From Macrostomum hystrix (taxonomy: Eukaryota; Platyhelminthes; Macrostomidae), in the NCBI GenBank assembly GCA_950097015.1, contig CATNEN010000025.1, positions 1,457,001-1,521,000 on the forward strand: a stretch of 64,000 nt of DNA, given 5' to 3'. The notes under the pieces were generated by a model. It had not been told where the DNA came from. It ran no database searches and worked only from the letters and a program-made list of their open reading frames with translations. Positions within the stretch are counted from its first letter, which is position 1. Every line of letters begins with the position of its first letter. The translations under genes were made by a program, and so were the position numbers. Positions 31,501 to 40,779 of the stretch are shown here, one piece after another.

Positions 31501-32385
31501 GAATAAAATTTTTGTATGGGCATGGAGTGATCTGGTTAGGTAGGCACGGAGTGAGGTGGTTGGATAGAAAGGGAGTGAGGGGTTGTATAGGCAGGGAGTG
31601 AGGGGGTTGTATAGGCAGGGAGTGAGGGGGTTGTATAGGCAGCGAGTGAGGTGGTTGTATAGGCAGGGAGTGAGGTGGTTGTTTAGGCAGGGAGTGAGGT
31701 GGTTGTTTAGGCAGGGAGTGAGGTGGTTGTTTAGGCAGGGAGTGAGGTGGTTGTATAGGCAGGGAGTGAGGTGGTTGCTTAGGCAGGGACTGAGGTGGTT
31801 GTTTAGGCAGGGAGTGAGGTGGTTGTTTAGGCAGGGAGTGAGGTGGTTGTTTAGGCAGGGAGTGAGGTGGTTGTATAGGCAGGGAGTGAGGTGGTTGCTT
31901 AGGCAGGGAGTGAGGTGGTTGTATAGGCAGGGACTGAGGTGGTTGTATAGGCAGGGAGTGAGGTGGTTGTTTAGGCAGGGAGTGAGGTGGTTGCATAGGC
32001 AGAGAGTGGGGTCGGCGATGCAAAAGGGCAGTAAATATGCTCCAAACTAAGGTAGTTGGGTTTCCCCTTGATTATATTGATAAAGCGGTCGAATGTTGCA
32101 TATTCAATGAGCCGCTAATCTTGTCCTTTAGTTTTTTGCATTAGAAACACTATGAAAATCATAAGATAATAAAAAAAAGTTCCTGCGAGTTCGAAAAAAG
32201 AGTCTTCATATTAGGCAAAATGTTAGCACTCGTAAGATTGTCTGCCTGTTTGACTAAGCTGCCAACCGTAAAAATCTTTGCATGTAATATCCAGACTGAA
32301 TGACACGGGCTTACATAAAATGCTTTCAAGTCCGCTAAAAGTACGTAGTTTTTTTCACTCACCGGGCGCACACTGATCGCTTCAT
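19537..32385 (-). CDS. WDR49-like EF-hand and WD40-repeat protein (13 exons)
   Basis: Model on the minus strand with every junction GT-AG and phase-compatible: 32363-32385 (candidate first exon, ATG), 30769-31174, 29958-30296, 28054-28750, 25681-26084, 23942-24123, 22853-23252, 21071-21241, 20600-20675, 20417-20517, 20246-20326, 19924-20070, 19537-19791; about 1093 residues. The N-terminus has a Gln run and one EF-hand loop (D96 to E107, DTDNQGAVSWQE) followed by CNYMM. WD40 blades follow: SVSKTGCILLWD, LLVTGSPDHFVRFWN, LSYARDGVIKVWD, VATASDDSCLISWD, LFTGSRHGSLKVWN, FATASYDGAILVWN, VTSEAGIVRFWS, VTASVDCTAKLF. After the propeller comes PWDIGNRKTW and a disordered tail ending near KQVRLPPI. Layout and the YNRQEP segment fit the animal WDR49/WDR64 and fly WDY family; which member is undecided. 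Likely a scaffold; role not shown here. Weakest part: the 23-base first exon. Confidence 0.87.
20795..21049 (-). mobile_element. tRNA-derived SINE, family 1 (reverse), in a WD40 gene intron
   Basis: Reverse copy with the head at about 21010-21049 and the body down to about 20795. It fills most of a 395-base intron and ends about 20 bases from the 5' splice site of the exon ending at 21071. SINE and host gene have the same orientation. Confidence 0.88.
21972..22727. repeat. 12-bp array, 60 identical units
   Basis: Three variant units (21972-22007) are followed by 720 bases, 22008-22727, of exactly 60 uninterrupted identical copies of GACAGGTCTATC. It lies in a WD40 gene intron, about 125 bases from the next exon. 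Confidence 0.98.
23270..23770. repeat. Very degenerate purine-rich repeat
   Basis: Irregular repeats around GGCGGATTAGGGGG in the intron between the WD40 gene exons 22853-23252 and 23942-24123. The unit length is not constant. Confidence 0.65.
24190..24550. repeat. Minisatellite, 18-bp unit
   Basis: Units like GAGGATGGGGATCTGAGT, degenerate, starting about 65 bases upstream (in gene sense) of the exon ending at 24123. Purine-rich on the plus strand. Confidence 0.9.
25118..25440 (-). mobile_element. tRNA-derived SINE, family 1 (reverse)
   Basis: Full-length reverse copy in an intron of the WD40 gene. Head at about 25395-25440 (minus-strand GAGTGGCGGAGCGGTTAACG), body and 3' end down to 25118. 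Confidence 0.9.
25500..25655. repeat. Minisatellite, 19-bp unit
   Basis: About 8 units of AGGACTCAAGGCGAGTATT; the unit changes from GGCGAG to GGTGAG halfway along. It ends about 25 bases from the WD40 exon at 25681, on the donor side. Confidence 0.95.
26150..26430. repeat. Minisatellite, 31-bp unit
   Basis: About 9 units containing CTGATCCTCACTCTGATCCC and AATTCTCT(T/A)AC, about 65 bases upstream (gene sense) of the WD40 exon 25681-26084. Confidence 0.92.
26473..26790 (+). mobile_element. SINE family 2, full-length copy
   Basis: tRNA-like head with A box TAGCCTAGTGGATAGAGCA and B box GGGGTTCGATTCC; body TTTTGTGTCCTTCAGCAAAA, TTAAATGGGTACCAG, CAGTCCATGGACTGA, GCGCCGCGCAATAGCTGCGG; 3' end GGCCCAATTGGAGCAGGTT. 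Reference copy of the family, antisense to the WD40 gene. Confidence 0.9.
27093..27117. repeat. CAG/AGC trinucleotide run
   Basis: About eight AGC triplets in a WD40 gene intron, not in a coding frame that I can support. Confidence 0.85.
27449..27905. repeat. Minisatellite, 62-bp unit
   Basis: About 7 copies of a 62-bp unit containing GGGATTTGATGCATTTCACA, ATACTAGTGAGGTGTGGGAA and ATCCCCTCTACATTCCCAGT. The longest unit in the window. Confidence 0.95.
28760..29300. other. AT-rich intron sequence of the WD40 gene
   Basis: Intron between exons 28054-28750 and 29958-30296; no further exon or transposon seen in this part. Confidence 0.5.
29412..29835. repeat. Minisatellite with higher-order 119-bp period
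   Basis: Basic units of about 24 bp (GTGAGGTGGTTGGATAGAAA and variants with TAGGCAGGGA). The order of five variants repeats with a 119-bp period (TAGGCAGGGAGTGTGGTGG at 29461, 29580, 29699). Confidence 0.9.
30346..30640 (+). mobile_element. tRNA-derived SINE, family 1
   Basis: Copy antisense to the WD40 gene. Its head starts about 50 bases upstream (gene sense) of the exon ending at 30296. B box GAGCTCGATTCCGC intact, A box degraded; body GTGAGAGTGTACACTGC clear, 3' end CACCAAATGATGTG. Confidence 0.87.
31247..31410 (+). mobile_element. SINE family 1, 3'-truncated copy
   Basis: Head (TTGGCGGTGCGGTCTAGCAC, B box GAGCTCGACTC) and the start of the body up to CTTGTCGTGCTAT; the rest is replaced by the array that begins at 31420. 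It sits 73 bases upstream (gene sense) of the acceptor at 31175. Confidence 0.8.
31420..32015. repeat. Minisatellite, 24-bp unit
   Basis: About 24 units such as GTGAGGTGGTTGTTTAGGCA plus GGGA, with TATA/TTTA/CTTA/CATA variants. Related to the arrays at 29412 and 62430. It lies in the first intron of the WD40 gene and makes false ORFs on both strands. Confidence 0.95.
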
Positions 32386-33130
32386 AAATTGATGGCTAAG
32401 AAGAACTTTGATCCTCTAAAGATTTAACAAAATTCACTGGAAGCCAGTCAGACGTGGCCATATTTGCTCGCCTTAAAAGTTGCAGTCACGCAATGAATTG
32501 AGAGCCAATTTACTTATCTCCAGCCTTTGCCTCAATGGCAGAGCAAAATGAGATGAAATAAAAAAGGAAACAGACACGGACTGACTCGCAGAGCCGCCCG
32601 ACTGCTCGCTCTCACACGAAGCAGAGACCTCTCTCTCTGCATAAGTTTCTTTATGGCTGCAGCTAACTTGCCGCTTCCGATGCTACCGAGTAAAGATATG
32701 TTTTTCTTGCTGATCATACCTTTCTTCTGTTTTTCTTTCATTGTTAATTGTTTATTTAGGTAGAAATGAGCTCACAGCGCACCTTGAGAACGACAGGTTT
32801 CATTAGGCATTGCTGCTTTTTCTACTTTTGTGTTTTTCTCTCGCTCAAAAAGTCTAAAATCCATAGACGTTTTGTCAATGGCCTTATTAACTTTTAATTT
32901 TTATAGATGAGATCTAAACAGAAAATTAACCTACTAAGGCTTGATTGACAAAGAAACCTATTTAAAAGTTTTTATTAATAATTGCACGAATTCTTGATAA
33001 CGGACGCAATTAAATGTAAATGTTTTTAGATTCTGGTTCACGTTGAAGAGTAATAATAAAACCGTTGAATGAGATTCAGGTTGAACGATATGAGATTACA
33101 TCTGTTCGGTACAATATTCAGCTAGATTAA
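32386..33130. other. Region upstream of the WD40 gene, no gene recognised
   Basis: AT-rich unique sequence between the candidate first exon and the 21-bp array. It should contain the promoter; no convincing TATA or initiator was picked out. Confidence 0.4.
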
Positions 33131-33134
33131 GCGA

Positions 33135-34060
33135 CGTCAGATTCAGTTTTAAGGATGTGAAATTCAGGTTTAAGGATGTGAGATTCAGTTTTAAGGATGT
33201 GAAATTCAGGTTTAAGGATGTGAGATTCAGGTTTAAGGATGTGAGATTCAGGTTTAAGGATGTGAGATTCAGGTTTAAGGGTGTGAGTTTAAGGTTTAAG
33301 GATGTGAGATTCAGGTTTAAGGATGTGAGATTCAGGTTTAGGGATGTGAGATTCAGGTTTAGGGGTGTGAGTTTAAGGTTTAAGGATGTGAGATTCAGGT
33401 TTAAGGATGTGAGATTCAGGTTTAAGGATGTGAGATTCAGGTTTAAGGATGTGAGATTCAGGTTTAAGGGTGTGAGTTTAAGGTTTAAGGATGTGAGATT
33501 CAGGTTTAAGGATGTGAGATTCAGGTTTAGGGATGTGAGATTCAGGTTTAGGGGTGTGAGTTTAAGGTTTAAGGATGTGAGATTCAGGTTTAAGGATGTG
33601 AGATTCAGGTTTAAGGATGTGAGATTCAGGTTTAAGGATGTGAGATTCAGGTTTAAGGATGTGAGTTTAAGGTTTAAGGATGTGGGATTCAGGTTTAAGG
33701 ATGTGAGATTCAGGTTTAAGGATGTGAGATTCAGGTTTAGGGATGTGAGATTCAGGTTTAGGGGCGTGAGTTTAAGGTTTAAGGATGTGAGATTCAGGTT
33801 TAAGGATGTGAGATTCAGGTTTAAGGATGTGAGATTCAGGTTTAAGGATGTGAGTTTAAGGTTTAAGGATGTGGGATTCAGGTTTAAGGATGTGAGATTC
33901 AGGTTTAAGGATGTGAGATTCAGTTTTAAGGATGTGAGATTCAGGTTTAAGGGTGTGAGTTTAAGGTTTAAGGATGTGAGATTCAGGTTTAAGGATGTGA
34001 GATTCAGTTTTAAGGATGTGAGATTCAGGTTTAAGGGTGTGAGATTCAGTTTGAACAACG
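33135..34060. repeat. Minisatellite, 21-bp unit with higher-order order
   Basis: About 44 units such as TTTAAGGATGTGAGATTCAG plus G. A variant unit GTGTGAGTTTAAGG recurs every 5 to 9 units, so blocks were duplicated together. 21 is a multiple of 3, so long frames are open on both strands (308 and 324 codons); these are artefacts. Confidence 0.96.
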
Positions 34061-34243
34061 GGAGATTCACACTGAAGGATTGATGGAGGATTCAGGTGAC
34101 CTCAGAATGCTATTCAGTGTGAGTGACATGAGATTTTGTCGGTGCGGCTCAAGATTTAAGTTGAGCTCCCGTGAGATTCAGTCAAGATCGCATCTCATGT
34201 CAGACAATTGTCGACCTCTCACCGCATACGATAGACCAGCAAG

Positions 34244-36100
34244 TCAGGCCTTGTCTGCTGAAGCAGCGGGCGCGACCAAAATGACCTCCATGTAGTGACA
34301 GCTCCTAGCACGAACTTCGGAGTAGACAACAAGCTGCTGTAGTCTTCTGGTTTCTTCATCGGTTTGAGTCTGGTTTGAGTTCTACTCAGTCCAAGCTCTT
34401 AGTAACAAACTCTAAGACGGCATAAAATGCGCTTCATGTTCGCTAATACTGTCATCGGATTTAAAAAGTGGATTGAAGATAAGGAGACCGACTGGTTTTC
34501 AATTAATTGTTAATCTGATCCTATAAAGACGCCCTAGCAGATACAAGTGTCCACATAGAGATCGGACATAGGCACAATGGCCAGTAATAAACTTACGCAG
34601 TCAATGGCTTGTTGAGCACGCTGTCTAGATGATTCACCAGACTTTTAATCTGCGATGGCAATAGAAAATTTACCAACTTAAATTTTGATTACGTTTCTCT
34701 TCAAACAAGAAAAATTGCATTTGACTCCGCATTAGACTACTGATAGTTTGGATGTCAGTAGAAATATATGCATTTTAAATTCTTACCCTCATTTTGCTGC
34801 CTCGCCGATCCCTCTGCCCGCTGGGACCTCCGACAACTTGAAGTCGTTCAAGCCCGCCTTCAGCCGCCTCCGCTGCCGCCTTCACCTGATCGGCCTCCTC
34901 AGCGCTGGCCTTCTTTATGCCGCGAGCCAGCTCCGTCCAGATGTTCACACGTCGCGGCAACTCTAGGAGGCCGCCGCCCCCGCCGCCTCCGCCGCCGTCT
35001 CCGGCTCCTTCGTCGTCACCTTGGCCGACAGGGCTGTCCGTCATTACCTTGGCGACGGCACCGCGAAGCTTGCCCAGTGCGAGACCTGGTAAGGAGGATG
35101 AGAAAAAGTAGAAAGACAAAAACTCCACTGAACCCAGGGAAAGTCCACTGACACCCCAGAGAGTCCTCTGACTCCCCAGAGAGTCCACTGAATCCCAGAA
35201 GGTCCACTGACCCGAGAGAGCCCACTGACTACTAATAGACCATAATATTCGTAGTACAAGGGCATTAACTTAATACTTTCAGGGGGTTTTTGTGTTTGGC
35301 GGCTGTGTGTTTTGTGTTGGGCCCATTCATGAGGCTGTCATTACACACCCATTGTGACTTGTGGGTTGGCACTCGTTGGTGTGAAATCAGTGGCGCTGCG
35401 GACCTAAATGATTAGTAGGGCGCCCTACAGCAATGTCATTCTCATCCGCCATTCCCTGTCTTATCTCTCCCGTGTCTTATCTCACCCCTGTCTCATCTCT
35501 CCCCAGTCTCATATCTCCCCTATCCCATCTCTCCCCTGTCTCATCTCTCCCCTATCCCATCTCTCCCCTATCTCATCTCTCCCGTGTCTTATCTCACCCC
35601 TGTCTCATCTCTCCCCAGTCTTATATCTCCCCTATCCCATCTCTCCCCTGTCTCATCTCTCCCGGGTCTTATCTCACCCCTGTCTCATCTCTCCCCAGTC
35701 TCATATCTCCCCTATCCCATCTCTCCCCTGTCTCATCTCTCCCCTGTCTCATATCTCCCCTATCCCATCTCTCCCCTATCCCATCTCTCCCCTGTCTCAT
35801 CTCTCCCATGTCTCATCTCTCCCCTGTCTCATCTCTCCCCCTGTCTCATCTTTCCCCTGTCTCATCTCTCCCCTGTCTCATCTCTCCCATGTCTCATCTC
35901 TCCCCTGTCTCATATCTTCTCTCATCTCTCCACTTTCATCTCTCCCCTGTTAATGCATAATCTTGGATTCTCTCTTTGGCCATCAGGTATATTAAGGTTT
36001 CTGACATCTCCCTGCCCTCGCCAAAGGTGATGTTAAGACACAAAGATTTAAATCGACAATTGAAATTTGAAGTTAAACTTACTCATTGCTTCCTTCAAGC
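34244..36100 (-). CDS. Unrecognised protein, 3' exons (partial gene)
   Basis: I do not recognise this protein. Candidate minus-strand exons with compatible phases: 36083-36100 (18-base microexon), 34787-35085, 34597-34649, 34244-34304 (stop TGA at 34244-34246). The 5' part is not located. The microexon reads LKEAM and joins to SLALGKLRGAVAKVM, giving a continuous amphipathic helix. A run of nine Gly, a helical segment rich in Ala and charged residues (IWTELARGIKKASAEEADQ) and the short end SLVNHLDSVLN follow, with last residues ending SADKA. The splice sites are good (GTAAGA, GTAAGT donors); the last exon and the microexon are the least certain. It lies upstream of, and parallel to, the WD40 gene, with the 21-bp array between them. 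Confidence 0.5.
35120..35230. repeat. Short minisatellite, about 17-21-bp unit
   Basis: Five or six degenerate copies of CCCAGAGAGTCCACTGA in the intron of the unrecognised gene, beginning about 35 bases upstream (gene sense) of its 34787-35085 exon. Confidence 0.8.
35440..35945. repeat. Pyrimidine-rich minisatellite, 15-bp unit
   Basis: Units like CTCTCCCCTGTCTCAT and CTCCCCTATCCCATCT. Same family as 3795-4376, 31 kb away, sharing the rare ATATCTTCTCTCATCTCT variant. All three plus frames stay open through the array. Confidence 0.95.
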
Positions 36101-36485
36101 CTAAACAGAGGAGTAGATTATGAAAATGGTTAAAGTAATTCACACGGAAAATCTTATTTTGTTTTTTTTTTCAACGAATAACTTTCTTTTTTTAGTATCT
36201 TTCTTTAAAAATTTCCATTCTCTCCTCTGGCAAGCCAACTCAGTGTTATGTGTTTTATTTTGCAGTCCAAGTCAAACTCGTTGCAGGTTGTTTAATTGAC
36301 CCCTCGCGAGGACCCAGGCTTGGCTGTTTACTCAGAGCTGTACAAAGAGCAGTTAAGCAGTGACTGGTCATACGCAGTTCAATGATATATTGCTAAATGC
36401 CTGTCAAAAAAGCGCATTGCAGCTGTTCTGATAGATAGTTGGATAGAGAAGACTGACCTAAAGAGTTTGAGCACCTTGGATACCT

Positions 36486-36732
36486 CATTTGCGAGCGCCG
36501 CGGCCACCCCCAGAGGCCCTGCATAAGGCTGAGCAGTTAAATGTGGCATAAAAAGATACTTAAGACTCTCCAGCTGTTTATCATGTGAAGCACTGTGAGC
36601 GCTTAATTGGGTCCGCAGACAGTTGAGAGTTGAGTTTTAGTATGTACTCGTAGATTCTACTCAACTATGCCTGACAAGCAGCGGCTGCCAGCTGCTCAGA
36701 GAAATAAAAAATTATAGCACTTTTGTTTCTCT
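36486..36732. repeat. Locally duplicated segment, copy 1
   Basis: 247 bases (from CATTTGCGAGCGCCGCGG to CTTTTGTTTCTCT) that recur at 37409-37639 and, in part, at 37304-37410, flanking the 19-bp array. Confidence 0.85.
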
Positions 36733-36872
36733 TTTTCGTGTTGTGAAGGATAGGAAAGTACAGTTACCCTTAATTTTTATAGCTTTTATAATTAGTACAA
36801 ATTCGCAGACAAAACTTGAGGTTTGAAAAGATAAAATAATGCCAAAGAATGCAAGCACTATTAAACCTATCT

Positions 36873-37290
36873 AGAATACCTGATAGTTCCTAGAATTCCC
36901 GACAATTCCTAGAATACCTGATAGTTCCTAGAATACCTGACGATTCCTAAAATACCAGACAATTCCTAGAATACCTGACAATTCCTAGAATACCTGACAA
37001 TTCCTAGAATACCAGACAATTCCTAGAATACCTGACAATTCCTAGAATACCTGACAATTCCTAGAATACCTGACAATTCCTAAAATACCAGACAATTCCT
37101 AGAATACCTGACAATTCCTAGAATACCAGACAATTCCTAGAATACCTGACAATTCCTAGAATACCTGACAATTCCTAGAATACCTGACAATTCCTAGAAT
37201 ACCTGACAATTCCTAAAATATTTTAAAATTCCTAGAATTCGCGACAATTCCTAGAACACTCGAAAATTCCTAGAATACCCGACAATTCAA
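36873..37290. repeat. Minisatellite, 19-bp unit
   Basis: About 22 units of ATTCCTAGAATACCTGACA and variants (ACCAGAC, ACCCGAC). It lies between copies of the duplicated segment; a second block of the same unit is at 37645-37765. Confidence 0.95.
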
Positions 37291-37303
37291 AGAATTTATC
37301 ATG

Positions 37304-37410
37304 TTTATCATGTGAGCGCTTAATTGGGTCCGCAGACAGTTGAGAGTTGAGTTTTAGTATGTAGAATTCTACTCAACTATGCCTGACAAGCAGCGGCTGC
37401 CAGCTGCTCA
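37304..37410. repeat. Locally duplicated segment, truncated copy 2
   Basis: Matches the second half of the 36486-36732 segment (from GTGAGCGCTTAATTGGGTCC to CAGCTGCTCA) and joins directly to copy 3. Confidence 0.85.
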
Positions 37411-37639
37411 TTTGCGAGCGCCGCGGCCACCCCCAGAGGCCCTGCATAAGACTGAGCAGTTAAATGTGGCATAAAAAGATACTTAAGATTCTCCAGCTGT
37501 TTATCATGTGAGCGCTTAATTGGGTCCGCAGACAGTTGAGAGTTGAGTTTTAGTATGTAGATTCTACTCAACTATGCCTGACAAGCAGCGGCTGCCAGCT
37601 GCTCAGAGAAATAAAAAATTATAGCATTTTTGTTTCTCT
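37409..37639. repeat. Locally duplicated segment, copy 3
   Basis: Nearly identical to 36486-36732, with a short deletion in the middle (a GAAGCACT-like stretch is missing before GTGAGCGC). Confidence 0.85.
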
Positions 37640-37644
37640 GACAA

Positions 37645-37765
37645 TTCCCCGACAATTCCTAGAATACCCGACAATTCCTAGAATACCCGACAATTCCTAG
37701 AATACCTTACAACTCCTAGAATACCTTACAATTCCTAGAATACCCGACAATTCCTAGAATACCTT
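37645..37765. repeat. Minisatellite, 19-bp unit, second block
   Basis: Six or so more units of the ATTCCTAGAATACCCGACA family, ending 50 bases before the first lectin-like copy. Confidence 0.9.
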
Positions 37766-37815
37766 ACACTTACTTAGCATACTTAGCATGTGGAATGCTG
37801 TCATAGACAACACAG

Positions 37816-38496
37816 TGTCCGGCTCCGTTCCAGCTCGACCCCGAGACGCGGCTGTGCCTGTACTTCTACAACGGATCGGAGAGCTTCGACTGGTGCACCG
37901 CAAACCACCGTTGTGCCGCGATGGGCGGTGAGCTGCTCAACTCGCCGGAGTCGCTGTCCCTGTTGATGTCCTCGAATCTGTCCAAGATCAACTTCGTTTA
38001 CGACATGTGGCTGGGGCTCAGTGACCTGGCATCGGAGGTGAATCTCAGTCGAGCCGGCTGGCAGAGAATCAACGGTGGAGGGATCTTCCCAAAGAATGAC
38101 TCAATGTGGTTACCAGGAGAGCCGAATGGCGGCAGTGCTCAGAATTGCGGACGAATCTATCGCCAGGGCTTTGCTCTGAGCGATACGCCCTGTACTCTGC
38201 TGCGCGGCTTCATCTGCCAGTTCGTGGAGCCGACTGCTGCCAGCAAGTCGGCCGGACTCTGGACTCGGACTGACTTCAAGAACAACCGAACTGACGCATA
38301 CTACTGTTACAGTGAGCTGCAGGGAGCGGACTCACTGAACACCTGCCTGATCAGAGCCTCCCTGTGTGGCAGCAGCTGCCGCGGCGCTCTGTACAACAGC
38401 AAGCTGGGCGCCTGCCGCCTGCTGCAGTTCGCCGACGCTCCGGTCGACCCGTCGATCGAGAGCAACCCCGACTGGATCAAGCTGGCCAGGGACTGA
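37816..38496 (+). pseudogene. Lectin-PAN protein copy 1, 5'-truncated
   Basis: Homology to the neighbouring intact genes begins abruptly at 37816 (CPAPFQLDPETRLCLYF) without a signal peptide. An in-frame TAG lies at 37804-37806, so translation could only start inside the domain (ATG at 37921, 191 codons) or from an unseen upstream exon; CACAG just before 37816 could act as an acceptor. The body is otherwise open to the stop at 38494-38496: C-type lectin-like domain with EPNGG, then a Cys-rich PAN/apple-like domain. The first half matches the gene at 46037; from about 38170 on, and through roughly 490 bases of 3' flank, it matches the gene at 47431. That makes it a chimera of the two. Called a pseudogene because the secretion signal is missing; a spliced functional gene is not excluded. 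Confidence 0.7.
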
Positions 38497-38993
38497 CCTT
38501 TTTGCATCAGTTAGCCTCGCTAAAAGATAAACTGAGACTGAGACTTTAGAATAATGAACAATGAGAGTGTTTGGTTATGTGTTCGCAGTTGTTTCTGAAA
38601 ACACCAACTTTTTGCGATAATTATTACATTACAGCTTGAGAAGTCAACATTTTTTCTCTTTTGTTTCGAGACTAGCCCGGATTGTTAGGAAAATGTGTAT
38701 GAGACATTGCTTGATGAATAGATGAATTTTGCGCCCAAGCTCAAAACTCGAAAGTACGCTAAAAGACCACTGGCCTGCAGCAGACCCTAGACAATTATCC
38801 TATACAAGACGAAGGGATTGGGGTCGCTGCGGGAACGACGCATTGTTTGAGCTGCACAACGAGTTCCAGAATTCAGAGGTTTCTCTGTCGTCAACCCTGG
38901 TATCAACATTGCTGAAGGCACTAACGAGAACATGGCGTCATTTTTGTTAATCTTTTTGACAGAATATCTTATAAACCGCCTTTGTATCAGCAC

Positions 38994-40338
38994 TAGGGGT
39001 GTTCGGGGTTCGGGGTTAGGTCGGGGTTCGTGGTCGGGATTAGGGGTCGGGGTTCGGGGTCCCGATGAATGTTCGGGATGGGGTTCGGGGTCCCGATGAA
39101 TTTTCGGGATGGGGTTCGGTGTCCCGATGAATGTTTGGGATTTGTTTCCGGGTCCCGATGAATGTTCGGGATGGGGTTCGGTGTCCCGATGAATGTTTGG
39201 GATGGGGTTCGGTGTCCCGATGAATGTTTGGGATGGGGTTCGGTGTCCCGATGAATGTTTGGGATGGGGTTCGGTGTCCCGATGAATGTTTGGGATGGGG
39301 TTCGGTGTCCCGATGAATGTTTGGGATGGGGTTCGGTGTCCCGATGAATGTTTGGGATGGGTTCGGTGTCCCGATGAATGTTTGGGATGGGGTTCGGTGT
39401 CCCGATGAATGTTTGGGATGGGGTTCGGTGTCCCGATGAATGTTTGGGATGGGGTTCGGTGTCCCGATGAATGTTTGGGATGGGGTTCGGTGTCCCGATG
39501 AATGTTTGGGATGGGTTCGGTGTCCCGATGAATGTTTGGGATGGGTTCGGTGTCCCGATGAATGTTTGGGATGGGGTTCGGGGTTCCAGATAAATGTTCG
39601 GAATCGGGGCTCGGGACGGGATTTTGGACCGGGATTTCGGGGTTTCGCAAATTTTCTGAATTCCCATAGAACTATGAAAAAATCCTTATGAATTAGCTTT
39701 TTTTCGTTTTTAACGTGATCGCTTAAGGCATATGACGCTTAAATTCAAAGCTTTATTTAATGCTTTTCTTGTGCACGTGCATAATACAATACATACTTTA
39801 CATGACTGACTTGGCTTTTGAGACGTGCCGTCCATAAACTGCGATGACTATCAAGTCAAAAAGAGTTTTCTAGCTTATTTAAACTCGTTAACTATTACTA
39901 TATAGCTAGCTTTAAACTATATTTTTTTACTTAGGGTATAGTATTTGTGCTATTACTACTGTTATTTTCTATAATTAAGTTAATATGTTTTTAAGGTATT
40001 GTTTCTTAGAAAATGTTTTTTAATCTTAAGAATCGTAAGAAATCCCCTATTAATGCCCCCAGTTCACTATTTGATTCACTATTGGAAAAATAACAAGATA
40101 ACAAATGAAATGCAACATGCCTTAAATTAATTTCACATTAATTTTAAGTTGAACTGAAACAGGCTAATAGTAGTAAGTAGCCGTCAATACCACTTTTTAT
40201 TTCATCTATTGCTTACTTCGGGGTTATCGGGGTTCGGGGTCGGGATTAGGGTTCGGGATGGGTTCGGGGTTCGGGGAAAGATGTTCGGGATCGGGTTAAC
40301 CCCGAACCACGAAAAAAATGCCATCCCGAACATCCCTA
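38994..40338. mobile_element. hAT-like non-autonomous DNA transposon (filled site)
   Basis: 1345 bp inserted into the 3' flank of lectin copy 1. The paralogous flank at about 48660-48690 lacks it and reads straight through (TTTGTATCTGCACAAATA). Ends are inverted: left TAGGGGTGTTCGGGG, right (reversed) TAGGGATGTTCGGGA, 13 of 15 matching. Flanks are an 8-bp duplication ATCAGCAC (38986-38993) / ATCTGCAC (40339-40346), one mismatch. TAGGG ends and 8-bp duplications are hallmarks of hAT elements. No transposase is encoded; the interior is AT-rich apart from a minisatellite near the left end. Confidence 0.85.
39002..39600. repeat. Minisatellite inside the hAT-like element, 31/32-bp unit
   Basis: About 18 units containing GTTCGGTGTCCCGATGAATG and TTTGGGATGGG. 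The words GGTTCGGGG and TTCGGGAT are the same as those of the element's terminal and subterminal sequence, and the array starts 8 bases inside the left end. Minus-strand ORFs of over 200 codons here are artefacts. Confidence 0.93.
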
Positions 40339-40779
40339 ATCTGCACAAATATATGAATTTTTCTAGCCGTGAAAGAATCCGACTGAGATGCTGAGAAGAC
40401 TGACAAGTTTATTGGCATGGTTCTGTTCACGGGCATTGGCCAATGACAATAGAGACCGGCTATTTCGGGTATCAATGTCTGTATCAACAGCCATATCCTC
40501 AATATCCTGAATAGCCGGTATTTATATTTACATTAACAGCAAGCTGACGATACTCCGCGCACGATTTATTGTTTTAATTCTAGAGAATACAGAAAAAGTG
40601 CATTGATGCTACAGTCGTCGTTAGCCACATTGGTCAGCCTTGTCCTAACAAGAATGCCGCTGTTTAGTCGGCGTTTTCAAAGACGCGAAGCACTTCACTA
40701 AGAGCGCAAAGAGAGCCAGTACATGCATGTCCGAATTCATGTTCGGTACTGAGTTGAAGACAATGCTGGAATGTAGGCA

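Noticed and set aside
33096-34083. ORFs of 308 (plus) and 324 (minus) codons
   Set aside because: Stop-free 21-bp minisatellite, no non-repeat domain at either end.
38787-39667. Minus-strand ORFs of 224 and 287 codons rich in Pro, His and Arg
   Set aside because: They read the minisatellite of the hAT-like element in two frames.
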